Origin: JABDIY01 sp963751955
Lineage (GTDB): Bacteria; Actinomycetota; Acidimicrobiia; Acidimicrobiales; SZUA-35
Assembly (NCBI GenBank): GCA_963751955.1
Contig: CAVVWM010000002.1
Span: 744,001-808,000, forward strand
Direction: 5' to 3'
Length of the DNA: 64,000 nt
The translations under genes were made by a program, and so were the position numbers. The notes beneath the pieces are model-generated. The model was not told where the DNA came from and did not search any database. It saw nothing but the letters and a program-made list of their open reading frames with translations. Below are positions 16,371-29,500 of this stretch, one piece after another (position 1 is the stretch's first letter; each line of letters begins with the position of its first letter).

Positions 16371-17491
16371 TTGTCGAACCCCGCCCGCTGACGTGTCAGG
16401 CGAGGGGTGGCCTCGCTGTAGACGTGGTTGAACAGTTCGCTCGGGTCGAGCGGCGCCGCCTCGGCTGCGACCACGGCCCGTTCCATCCGCGCATCGGCCT
16501 CGGTCAGTACCTCGTCCTCCCACCCTTGGGACCAGAGCCCTCGCCGCTGCATCTCGTTTCTCATCACCACGATTGGGTCTCGCTGTTTTGCTGCGCTGAG
16601 TTCTTCGCTGGGAACATACCGGGTGGGGTCATCGGCGGTGGTGTGGGGACCGAGTCGATAGGTGACCGCCTCGATCAATGTGGGTCCCGCGCCGGCTGTG
16701 GCTCGCGACCGTGCATCGGCCACAGCCTCATAGACGGCTAGTGCGTCGGTGCCGTCGACTGTTACGCCGGGGATTCCGAATGCGTGAGATTTCTCAGCGA
16801 AGTTCTTCGCTCGTGTTTGTGATGCGACCGGGGTCGAGATCGCCCATCCGTTGTTCACAACGACCACGATCACAGGTGCGTCCAGTACGCCGGCGAAGTT
16901 GCATGCCTCGTAGAAGTCGCCTTCACTGGTCGAACCATCGCCCAGGAATACAAGTGCGCATCCTTCCTCGCCGGACCGCTTCATTCCCCAGGCAAGGCCG
17001 ACAGCATGGGGTACCTGGGTAGCGAGGCTGATCTGGGGAGGCCATACCCGAGTTGGCTCGGGAATGTGGCCACCGTCGGGATGGCCAATGCAGTAGAGCA
17101 CGTAGCGGTCGAGCACATCGGGTCCGAACCGTTCGAGTCCCACGAGCTCGCGATACTGAGGGAGGATCCAGTCCTTATCGGGGTCCAGAGCGAATGCCGA
17201 TCCGACCACGACCGCCTCGCTGCCGTCTATCGGGGCGTTCGTCCCGGCCCGTCCCTGCCGTTGCAGATTGAAGACCCGCTGGCTGAAGAGCCGCGCCCCC
17301 AACATGTCGATGAACAGTGACCTCACGAGTTCATCGTCGACCCGACCAGACGTGGATGTCACCGCCCCATCTTGCCCACTAACCGGATCGATGTCGAGAT
17401 GAGGTGAGAAGTCGATCGGAGACCGGCGAATTAGAGAGATCGCTTTAGTTCGCTGTCGGGTATCACCACCCTTATGGAGAGCAGTCTCCAT
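16367..17491 (-). CDS. 2-oxoacid dehydrogenase E1 component, alpha subunit
   Basis: Thiamine-diphosphate-binding alpha subunit, 374 aa from ATG 17491, matching the family length. The ThDP motif is LGDGSTSEGDFYEACNFAG through VVVVNNGWAIS (GDG-x24-NN). RLGPHTTADDPTRY is the loop that carries conserved phosphorylatable serine in eukaryotic enzymes, here with threonine. The N-terminal FNLQRQGRAGTNAP matches pyruvate-dehydrogenase-like enzymes, so pyruvate is a good alternative to branched-chain acids. First gene of the operon; no clear leaderless -10 precedes this ATG, so the start is less certain. It diverges from the giant surface protein gene, with about 105 bp between. Confidence 0.9.
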   Translation of the reverse strand: METALHKGGDTRQRTKAISLIRRSPIDFSPHLDIDPVSGQDGAVTSTSGRVDDELVRSLFIDMLGARLFSQRVFNLQRQGRAGTNAPIDGSEAVVVGSAFALDPDKDWILPQYRELVGLERFGPDVLDRYVLYCIGHPDGGHIPEPTRVWPPQISLATQVPHAVGLAWGMKRSGEEGCALVFLGDGSTSEGDFYEACNFAGVLDAPVIVVVVNNGWAISTPVASQTRAKNFAEKSHAFGIPGVTVDGTDALAVYEAVADARSRATAGAGPTLIEAVTYRLGPHTTADDPTRYVPSEELSAAKQRDPIVVMRNEMQRRGLWSQGWEDEVLTEADARMERAVVAAEAAPLDPSELFNHVYSEATPRLTRQRAGFDK

Positions 17492-17596
17492 AAACGCGAG
17501 TCGTTCCCGAGCGACTTTCAGAGAGGAATCTCTATTAGGTGGTTCGCTCGATGAATACGCAACTTCACCGGTCGTGAAGCTCAACCGCTGCCCGTA

Positions 17597-20500
17597 TTGG
17601 TCGAACAACTAGTGAGTGGTTTGTCACCAAGAAAGAGCGGTGTGGTGCGAAGAATCGGGCAAAAGAAGATAATCCAGTGGCTGCGCAATATTCTCGCGCC
17701 CGCAGCCGCGCTGGGCGAGCGCCGAGGCAGAGCACGGCTTTGTCGTGCTCTGGCCCTGCCGTTGCTGGCGCTGTTCCTGTTCGCCGGCACTGCGGTTGCG
17801 CCGCTTCAAACGGCGTTCGCGCCCTCGCCAGCCGAAGCGGTGGACCTCCCTCCGATAGCGGTCAATGACCTCGTTGTTCAAACGTCGGGGCCCAACGTCG
17901 TACTCGCTAATGGCGACTGGTATACCGCCACCGCCGGAGGCGGACAGGATCACCTGATCGAGATAACCGTGCCCTTGGACTGGCCCGGACTGCCGGTTAC
18001 CGTCGCGCTCTACGACCCAGAGCTGGCGACCCCGGACCCGGCCGCACCTCTGGCGGTGGACCAGATTCTGAACACAGCCGACACCGCAACCTTCATCCTT
18101 GTGGATCCACTCGGGGCCACCATCGCCACCCAGACCTACACCCCTAGCGGGGGCACCAACGGCCAGTGGACCGAGCTCGTCACGTTCACCCCTGCCTCTT
18201 CGGGCGTCTACCAGCTCTTCAGCGCCACCTCTGACGACGACCAGAATTCATGGCGTGTTCGGGTTTCGAACGATCCCGATTGTGCGTCGGGGTGTAGCCC
18301 GGCCGAGCTCGATGATGGAGACGAAGTCGACGATCCCGACGGCGTACCGGGAACCGGTGACGAGTTGTTGCTCGGTATTCAGCGAGCCAGTTTCGAGCAC
18401 TTTGGAGGCGCAACGGTATGCAACGACTTCTTCTTCTTCGTTGATGGCGCCAGCTCGAGCGTCACTCTTCACAACTTCGACATGGACGGCAGTGGATCAG
18501 TCACCTACTTCCCTCCCGATGGCTCGACCGTCACCGGCACGGTCTCGGGCAACCAGGTATGGAACAACTCCGCCAGCTCGGTTCGGGTTGGTGACGTTGT
18601 TCCCGTTTCTTCGGCCCGCATCGGTTGGTGGCGCACCAACCTCTGTATTGCAACGGGCAATCAGTACATCTTCGAAGGCGTGGACGGTGAGCCCGTCTAC
18701 CTCGAGGAGGCACCGCCGGCTCCCTCGCTGACACTGACCAAGGACAATGGGACGACGAGTGTCGAGATCGGTGACACGATCACCTACCAACTCGACTTTG
18801 CCAACCCCTCCAACGCGACAACGACGCCCGGATCGGCTGCGTCGGTTGTTCTCTTCGACACCCTGCCCGCTGGTGTGGTGTTCCAATCTTGCTCGTTCGG
18901 CGCAGGGCTCACAGGATCCTGTACGGAGTCATCCGGGTTGGTAACTGCGGTTCTGGATCAGGGCATCGCGGCCGGAGGGACCGGTTCGGTTTCCATCGTT
19001 GCTGATGTCGTATCGCCCACCGGTTCGAGTATCACCAACAACGCCGAGGTGGTCTGGCAAGACACACTCGGCAACACTTATCCGGCGATCGCTGCGTCCG
19101 ACATCGACGCAATCTCAGGTACCGATCTGGCCGTGTTCAAGACGGTGAGTTCGGCGGTCCCGTCTGTTGGCGACACCGTTACATTCACAGTGACCGTCAC
19201 CCATCAGGCCGGTGATCCAGCTACCGGCGTCGAGGTGACCGACCTCCTCCCGATCGGACTCAGCTATCAGAGCCACTCAGCCTCTGCCGGTTCGTACGCC
19301 CCGGGGAGCGGCCTGTGGATCGTCGGGGCTGTTGCGGGCGGCACCAGCGAGACGTTGAGCATTGATGCCACCGTTATCGGCTCCTCTGGCGTCTACAACG
19401 TCGCCGAACTGACCGCTGCCGATCAGATCGATCCCGACAGCACTCCCGCCAACTCAAACACGACCGAGGACGACTACGCACTGGTCGATATTTCCGTAGG
19501 AGGGGGCTTCACGGTCTGTTGGCTCGTGGCGGACAACGGAGCGCCGTTCACGGGTGGGGGGGATCTCCTCACCCTGTTCAACAGCAGCGGTGAAACCGAG
19601 GTGGGCACCGGAACCGGAACCGGCGCAATTGAATCGATCGCCTTCCAGCCGGTGACCGAGATCCTTTACGCCGCAAACGCAGGCCAGTTCGGTTCGATCG
19701 ACACGGCCACCGGCGTCTTCACGCCCATCGGACCCGGTGGATTGGGCGACATCGACGGCATGGCCTTCGATCTCGTAACGCTGCGGCTCTACGCTTCTGA
19801 CCGCCTCGCCGGGAACGACGAGCTGCTCGAAATCGACCCGCTGACCGGAACCATCGTCGCCGGCGCCTTCGGGGGAAGCGACAGGCTCGTCATGGATACC
19901 CAGTCTGCGGCGGGAGTCGACGATGTCGACGACTTCGCCATCGACCCGGTCGACAACACCCTGTATGCGATCGCAAATGCCGGCGGAAGCGCGGACTATT
20001 TGGTGATTGTTGACCGATTCACCGGTGCTGTCACGTCGGTCGGCCCGACAGCACCCGTCTCCGATATCGAAGGGTTGAGTTTCGACAATCAGGGCCGCCT
20101 GTTCGCAACGACCGGGTCCTCCGCTTTGCTGATGGAGCTGGACAAGACAACCGGCCAGGAGGTCCCTGGTACCCGAATCAACTTGGCCTACGGCGACTAC
20201 GAGTCGGTCGACTGCGACACCAACGGCTTCAACACGCTCAGCGGAACCGTCTACCTCGACAAGGACGCCAACGGGGTGTTCGATGGCAGCGACAGCGGCA
20301 CCGATGACGTGACGGTGCGGGTGTGGCGAGACACCAATAACAACGGAACGATCGACGTAGGCGACACCCTGGCCGGACAGCAAACGACCTCGAGCGGCGG
20401 CGGTTACCTGTTCACGACCGCCGCAGCGGGGGAATTCCTGGTCGATATCGACACTTCGAGCCTGCCGGCTGGCGCAACGCTGACTACTGACAATTACGAA

Positions 20501-23500
20501 GATGCCGATTTCGGTGCCAGCTTCGGGTTGGCCGACCCGAACAACAACTTTGGGTACACGCTGCCGTCTTCGCTGGATGTGGCAAAGACCAGTAACGCCA
20601 CAGCCGCCACCCAGCCAGGCGATCGCATCGATTACACGATCACAGTCACTAATCCCGGTACGACCACCCAGACGGGCGTCATCGTCACCGATCCGCTACC
20701 GGTTGGCACAACCTACGTGTCGGGATCGACCGTCGGCTCATGGTTCGAGCCGAGTACGGCTCCCACCATCAGCGAGAACTGGCAGTCGACGACCGACGCC
20801 TGGGTGGGAGGTTCCGGGTGGGTCACCGACCGATGGACCGAGGTTGGGGAAACGGGCGGTTCGGGCGGTGGTGACGTTCGGCTTCGCGACGTCAACGGCA
20901 GTACCGCCCTCCAGATCCAGGACAACGACAACGGCGGCGAAGGAGTCGAACGTTCCGCCAACCTCTCCGGTTGGGCTTCTGCCACCCTGTCCTACGACTT
21001 CGACCGCGACCTGAACGACTCCGACGACTACATCATGGTGTTGGTCTCGACCGACGGAAGCCCCTTTGTAGAGATCAACCGCCACAGCGGTCCGGCCAAC
21101 GACTCCGGTTTCCAGCCTGCTTCGCTCGATCTCACCCCATACATGGGCACCGACACACTGATCCGATTCAGGTCCGGTCCTACCAATGGCGGCGGCGAAC
21201 GGGTCTACTTCGACAACATCACCATCACCGGTGAGGTACTCACTGCGGTCACCAAGTCGAACGCCACAGGCGCTCCCGTTCCGCTGGCCGAGGGTGTGCC
21301 GGCCGATCTGGTGACGATCGCTGACGGCGCGATCATTCCGCCCGGCGGCACCATGACGGTCACATACTCGATCACGGTTGACGATCCAGCGCCGGCGACG
21401 CGTGTTGTGAACACGGTGTCGGCTTCGTCGAACCAGTCGGCTCCGGACATCGCAACGCGTATCGACCCGCTCACTGTGGGCTCCATCGCAGACTTCGTTT
21501 GGGACGACCTCGATGCCGACGGCATTCAGGACGCCGGCGAACCCGGTATCAGTGGCGTGACCGTTGAGCTGCTCGAAGGCGGTGTGGCGACCAGAACGAC
21601 CACCACAGGATCTGATGGGAGCTACCGTTTGGCGTGGCTCTCGTCCGGGAACTACCAAGTTCGCTTCACCGCTCCAGCCGGGTACCTCTTCAGCCCGCGT
21701 GACGCCGGAGGCAGCGACGCTGCGGATTCTGATGCCACCCTCTCAACCGGCGTGACCGCGGCGATCGCGCTCGCCGCCGGCCAGAAACTGAAGACGGTAG
21801 ACGCCGGCATGTATCGGCTGGCCACCATTGGCGACCTGGTTTGGGACGACCTGAATGCCGACGGCATTCAGAACGCCGGCGAACCTGGTCTCGGGGGCGT
21901 CACCGTGGAACTCCTCGACACCGGTGGGGTCGTGGTCAACACCACCACCTCAGCCGCGGACGGATCGTATTCGTTCTCAGTGGTACCCAGTACCTACTCG
22001 GTGCGCGTTACCTACCCGGCCGACGGAATCGGGTCACCCGTGGATCAGGGCGGCAACGACGCCACCGACTCTGACGCCGATCCCGGCACCGGCGAGACCG
22101 CGGGGATCACCGTCATCAGCGGCGAAACCTACGGTGACCTCGACCTCGGTATCTACACCCGGGGCTCGATCGGAGACTTCGTCTTTGGCGACCTCAACGG
22201 CAACGGAATTCAAGATTCTGGTGAGACCGGTATTCCGGGTGTGACGGTGGAACTTCTCGACAGCGTCGGAACCGCGATCGATTCGACCACCACCGGCGGA
22301 GCCGGGGACTACACCTTCACCGACATCGAGCCGGGGGACTACTCGGTCCGGTTCACTACCACGGTCGGCTATCGACTCAGTCCGGCCAACACTGGCGGGA
22401 ACGACGCCCTCGACTCCGACCCCAACCCGGTCAGTGGGGAAACAGGGACGATCACCGTGGTGTCCGGCACCAACGATGTCTCTATAGACGCCGGCTTTTA
22501 CCTGCCCATCCGGCTTGGTGACTTGGTGTTCGTCGACGCCGACAGCGACGGTGTTCAGGATCCGACCGAACTTGGAGCCGCGGGTCTCACTGTGAACTTG
22601 TTGGATGGCTCCAACACGGTGATCGCAACGACTACCACCGCGACCGATGGCACTTATGGTTTCGCCGATCTCGATCCGGCCCTCTACCGAGTTGAAGTTC
22701 TGGCACCCGGATTCAGCTTCACGTCGCGAGATCAAGGGGCCGATGACACCCTCGACTCCGATGTCAGCACCTTCAACGGCCGGGCCACCGTGATCCTGTC
22801 CAGCGGTGGGGACGATGACACGATCGACGCAGGCATTCTGCCGGCCGTGCTCGGGGACTTCGTGTGGGACGACCTCGACGGCGACGGTGTTCAGGATGCT
22901 GGTGAACCAGGAATTGGCGGCGTCACCGTCAATCTGCTCGACGGCACCGGATCGGTTCTCGCCACCACGGCGACCGCATCCGATGGGTCCTACTCCTTCG
23001 GTGTCGGGCCCGGCACGTTCGAGATCGAGTTCGTCGCTCCGGCGGGGATGTCCTTCATCGCCCCGGGTTCGGGGACTCCAAGTTCTGACTCCAATGCCAA
23101 TCCCGCAACCGGGCGTTCCGGCTCCATAGTCGTCGTCGACGACACCGGCGACCTCACCATCGACGCTGGCCTGTACACCCCTGTCGACCTCGGAAACCGG
23201 GTCTGGGAAGACCTTGATGCCGACGGTGTCCAAGACCCAGGCGAAGCCGGGATTGCCGGGGTCACCGTCCAGCTCCGCGACGGCTCGGGCTCGGTGATCG
23301 CCACCGCGACCACGAACGGCGCCGGCGTCTACTCGTTCAACGATCTTGTGCCCGGCGACTACTCAGTCGCGTTCACAACTCCGGCCGGTTATCAGTTCAG
23401 CCCCGCCAACAGCGGTGGAGATGACACGGTCGATTCCGACCCCTCGACCGGTACCGGTGTCACCGCTACGGTCTCGCTGGTCAGTGCCGTCGACGACTCT

Positions 23501-26500
23501 TCGGTTGATGCCGGTATGAATCGGTTGGGCTCGATCGGCGATCGGGTCTGGGTGGACATTGACAGCGACGGCATCCAGGATGTGGGTGAGCCTGGCCTAG
23601 CGGGCGTCACCGTGAATGTTCTCGATGCTGTCAACGCGGTCGTGGGTACCACGGTCACAGCAGCCGATGGCTCCTACCTGGTGAGCGGTCTAACTCCGGC
23701 CGCCTACACGGTGCAGTTCGTTGCGCCCGGATACTCCTTCACCGCACAGGACAGCGGTGGTGACGACACGGTCGATTCTGATCCGGGCCCCACCGGAACC
23801 ACCGCGTCGATCACGGTTTCAAGCGGCGACTCGATCACGTCGGTCGACGCCGGAGTCGAGCCGATTCTTCTTGGTGACTTTGCGTTCGTCGATACCGATG
23901 GCGACGGCGTGCAAGATGCCGGCGAACCTGGGCTCGGTGGCGTTGTCGTAGATCTTCTTGTGGGCGGGTCTGTTGTTCAGACCACCGCAACCGCAGGGGA
24001 CGGCTCTTACAGCTTCCCCGTGGCCCCGGGAACATATGAGGTGAGATTCACCGCACCCGGCGGTTATCAAATCACCGCCCAAGATCAGGGCGGAGATGAT
24101 GCAGTAGATTCCGATCCCGATCAGACAACGGGCACCACCGCATCCATCAACGTGAGCGGACCGGCGGACATCAACACAATTGATGCCGGATTCTTCCTAC
24201 CCGCATCGATCGGGAATCTTGTCTGGGACGACCTCGACGCAAACGGAGTACAAGATGTCGGTGAACCGGGGATCGACGGCGTAGATGTCGAGCTCCGCGA
24301 CGGCAGTGGAACTCTGGTGGGAACGACAACCTCCGCCGCCGGGGGCTTCTACAGCTTTACCAACCTGACGCCCGACGACTACACGGTCACCTTCGTTTCA
24401 CCCGCCGGCGCATCGGCTACCAGCCCCAACGCCGGAGGCGATGACGCAGTCGACTCCGACATCAGCGCGGTCGGAACGGTGTCCACCTCGCTTGTTTCGA
24501 ACGAGATCGACGATTCGATCGATGCTGGTTTCGTAACGCCGGCCTCCATTGGCGATTCGGTATGGGACGACCTCGACGGCGATGGGGTTCGTGATATCGG
24601 TGAACCGGGTCTCGGCGCAGTACCAATCGATCTTCTGGATGGATCCGGTGCGGTCATATCGTCCACCTCTTCAGCGGTCGACGGGTCCTACGCCTTCACC
24701 GGTATAGCCCCGGGGACCTATCGGGTTCGGTTCGGCACCGTGGGGACCTACGAACTGACTGATCAGGACCAGGGTGGCGACGACACCGTCGACTCCGATC
24801 CCGATCCCGTATCGGGAGAAACCGCCCTGTTCACGGTGACCTCCGGCGAGAGCAACCCCACTCTCGACGCCGGTCTCGTTGCACCCGCATCGTTGGGGGA
24901 CACGGTTTGGTTCGACGCTGACTTCGACGGAATCCAGGATGTGGGCGAACCGGGCGCACCCGGACTCGTGGTCGAACTCCTCGATGGCACCAACGCCGTC
25001 GTGGCGACCGACACAACTGATTCCAACGGAACCTACGGATTCGCTGGGCTGGCACCTGGTGACTACTCGATCCGGGTTGTGGGCGCCGGTCTGGTCTTCA
25101 CCGGGCAGGACAGCGGCGGCGACGACAACGTCGACTCCGATGTCGATGCTTCCGGCCTCTCTTCTGCCGTCACGTTGATCTCCGCTGAAGTGAACGACTC
25201 AGTCGACGCCGGAGTCATCCCGTCCAGCCTTGGCGATCGGGTGTTTGTTGACCTCGACGGAGACGGTCAGGCCGAACCGGGTGATCCGGGTCTCGGCGGC
25301 GTGGCGGTCGAACTCCTGGACGACCTCGGTGTCGTGATTGCGACGACGACAACCGCTGCTGACGGTTCCTATGTGTTCGAGTATCTCCTCCCCGCTGACT
25401 ATCGGGTGCGGTTCACGGCTCCGGCCGGTTATGACTTCGCCGCCCAGGACGCCGCCGGTGATGCGGTTGATTCCGACGCTGACAGCTCCGGGGTCACCGG
25501 GCTGATCACTCTCCCCGGTGGCACCGACAACACCACTGTTGATGCCGGCCTGTACCAAACAGCATCGGTTGGTGACTTCGTCTGGGACGACCTCGACGGC
25601 AATGGGGTGCAGGATTCCGGCGAACCAGGCATCGATGGTGTCACTGTCGAACTCCGCGACAACGGCGGGACACTGATCGCCAGCACCACAACGGCGAGCG
25701 GCGGCGCTTACAACTTCACCGGCCTCACACCCGGCTTGTACACGGTCACCTTCGTTGCACCGGGAACCTCAATCCCGACCGGTGCTGATGCCGGTGGTGA
25801 TGACACCGCAGACTCCGACATCGACGGCACGGGCTCGATCGCCATCAGCCTCACATCGAACCAAAACGACACGTCGATCGACGCCGGGTTCGTGGCACCG
25901 GCGACCGTTGGCGACTTCGTATGGGACGACCTGGACGGCGATGGCATTCAGGACGGATCAGAACCGGGGTTTGGCGGCGTACCGGTCGACTTGCTCGACG
26001 GTGCCGGCGCCGTCGTGGCCAGCACAACCACTGCGGGCGATGGTTCCTATTCATTCTCCAATGTCGCTCCCGGTGACTACCGGGTGCGGTTCACGCCCAG
26101 CGGCATCTACGGGTTGACCGCTACCGACCAGGGAGCCAACGACAACGTCGATTCCGATGCGAACGCCGCAACCGGTGAGACCGCGCTGTTCACCGTGATT
26201 TCCGGCGACACGATCAACTCTGTCGATGCCGGGCTCGTTGCCGGCGCCTCGATCGGCGACTTCCTCTGGTTCGATGTCGATGGGGACGGTGTCCAGGATG
26301 GCACCGAGCCCGGAGTGCCGGCCGTGACCGTGGAACTGCTCAACAATGCCGGCATCGTCGTGGGCTCCACGGTGACGCTGGCCGATGGCTCGTATTCGTT
26401 CGGTGGCCTTGCGCCGGGTAACTATTCGATTCGGATTCCCGGTGCGGGGTACGTCTTCACGGCCCAGGGTTCGGGCGGAGACACAACACTCGATTCCGAT

Positions 26501-29500
26501 GTGGATGCCGCTGGGTCGAGTGCTTCGATCACTCTCACCTCGGGTCTCATAATCACGGATCTCGATGCCGGCATCCTGCCCTCCTCAATCGGAGATTTCG
26601 TCTGGGAGGACACCAACGGCAACGCGGTTCAGGACACCTCTGAACCGGGAATAGCAGGCGTAACGGTCGAGTTGCTTGACAGCGGCGGGACGGTGCTCTC
26701 CACCAGTACCACCACCGCAGGAGGGGCCTACCGCTTCGATCTGCTTCTGCCCGGCAACTACGTCGTCCGGTTCACCACCCCGGCCGGGTACTCGTTCGTG
26801 GCCGCCAATGCCGGCGGTGACGATTCGGTTGACTCCGACGTTGACGGTCTGGGCGTCACATCTGGGTTCGCACTGCCTGGAAACACCGACAACGACACCT
26901 TCGATGCCGGTATGTATCAGCCGGTAGCCGTCGGCAACTTCGTCTGGGACGACCTCGACGGCGATGGTGTGCAAGATGCCGGGGAGCCCGGTATCGACGG
27001 TGTAGTTGTCGAACTGAGAAACGGCGTTGGGGCGCTCATAGCGACCAGCACGACGACTATTGGCTTCTACTCGTTTGCGAACCTCGTACCGGGTGACTAC
27101 TCCCTCACCTTCGTTGGACTCCCAGGTTCGGTCCCAACCACGGCAAATGCCGGATCCGACGACGGGCTCGACTCCGACATCGACGCCTCCGGTCTACTGT
27201 CGGTAAACCTCGCCTCCGGTGCGAACGACATGACCTTCGATGCCGGTTTCGTGACGCCGGCAACGATCGGTGACTTCGTCTGGGACGACCTGGACGGTGA
27301 CGGTGTGCAGGATCTGTTCGAGCCCGGTGTTGACGGTGTTTCGGTCGAACTGCTCGACGGGTCCGGAACCGTGGTTGCTACCACCAGTTCGGCAGTCGAT
27401 GGCTCCTACACATTCACCAGCGTCGCTCCCGGTACCTACTCGGTTCGGTTCGGAACGATCGGCAGCTATGAACTCACCGGTCAGGACCAGACCGGAAACG
27501 ACCTCTTCGACTCCGACGCCGACCAGATCACCGGGGAGACAGCGCAGTTCACTGTTGTGTCGGGTCAGAATCAAGACAGCATCGATGCCGGCCTGGTTGC
27601 TCCAGCGTCGCTAGGGGATCGGGTCTGGTTCGATAGCGACGCCGACGGAATTCAGGACGCAGGAGAGCCGGGCGTACCCGGTGTCTCGATCGAGCTCATC
27701 GACGCCGGCGGTTCCGTGGTCGCTACCGCGACCACCGCAGCCGACGGTTCCTACAGCTTCACCGATCTCGCCCCGGGCGACTACTCGGTTCAGGTGGTTG
27801 GAGTCGGATTCGTCTTCACCGGTCAGAACATCGGCGCCGACGATGCGATCGACTCTGACGTGGGCGCTGCCGGCCGGAGCGATACTACAAATCTCATTTC
27901 CGGCGAAGGTGAGACGTCGGTTGATGCTGGGCTTCTGCCTTCCAGCCTCGGCGACCTCGTGTTCGTGGACAGCAACGGCAACGGTGTCCAGGATGGTGGA
28001 GAGCCGGGCTTGGCGGGTGTGACCGTCGAGCTGCTGAACGCCGGTGGAACAGTTGTCTCCACAACGACAACCGCAGCCGACGGGACCTACGGCTTCGAAC
28101 TTCTTCTTCCCGGTGACTTATCAGGTTCGCTTCACCGCGCTCGCTGGTTATGAGTTCACCTCGCAGAACGCTGGAGCCGATAACACGATCGACTCCGATG
28201 CCTCGGCGACGGGTCTTACCTCGACGATCTCACTGCCCGGCAATACTGACCGGGCAACTGTCGACGCGGGTCTGTTCCAGCTTGGATCTATCGGCGATTT
28301 CGTCTGGGACGACCTTGATGCCAACGGGGTGCAGGATTCCGGCGAGCCCGGCATCGCCGGTGTTGCTGTTGAGCTCCGCGATGGAACCGGCACCGTGGTT
28401 GGTACAACCACGACTGCGGGCGACGGCAGCTACGGCTTCCCAAGTCTCGATCCCGGCGAGTACACGGTCACGTTTACCTCTCCTTCCGGGGCTGCCCCGA
28501 CGGCGACCGATTCCGGTGGTAATGACTTGGTTGATTCCGATGTCGACGGCTCCGGGGTGGTCTCGGTATCGATCACCACCGGCGAGGACGATGACTCGAT
28601 TGACGCCGGCTTCGTAACGCCGGCGACGATCGGCAACTTCATCTGGGACGACCTCGACGGTGATGGCGTGCAGGACGTCGGAGAACCCGGCGTCGGTTCC
28701 GTAGCAATTGAACTGCTCGATGACGTGGGCGCTGTCATCGCCACTACTACCTCAGCAGCCGACGGGTCGTACAACTTCACCGGTGTTGCACCCGGTCAGT
28801 ACCAGATTCGTGTCACCGCCCCGGCCGGTTCGGGCTTCTCATCCATCGATGCTGGAACCGACGATGGCCTCGACTCCGATGTGAACCCCGGTACTGGTGA
28901 ATCAGCGTCCTTCACTCTGGTCTCTGGACAGGTGTTGACAAGCCTTGACGCCGGCCTGATCACTCCGGCATCCATCGGTGACCTCGTGTGGTACGACCTC
29001 GATGCAGACGGCATCCAGGATGCCGGCGAACCCGGTGCTGCCGGAATTGCAGTCAACCTCACAACGGTCGGCGGGGCGGTCATCACCGGCACCTTCACCG
29101 ATGCGAGCGGTGTCTACAACTTCTCCGGTCTCGAACCCGGCGACTACGTGGTAGTGGTCGATCCGACCCTGACATTCACCGCCCAGGGCAGCGGCGGCGA
29201 CGATTCGGTCGACTCTGACGTCGATGCTTCAGGAACGTCTGGCGTGGTCAACCTGGTGAGCGGCGAGAACGATGACAGCGTCGATGCAGGCGTGTTGCCT
29301 CCGGCGGTCGGCGACTTCGTGTGGACCGACAGTGATGGCGACGGTGTACAGGATGCAGGTGAACCTGGACTTGGCGGTGTGACAATTGAGCTGCTCGATA
29401 GCGGTGGATCGGTTGTCGGGACCACGACGACGGCAGCTGACGGCTCCTACCTGTTCGAGGCTGTTGTGCCAGGAACATACACGGTACGTTTCAACGCCCC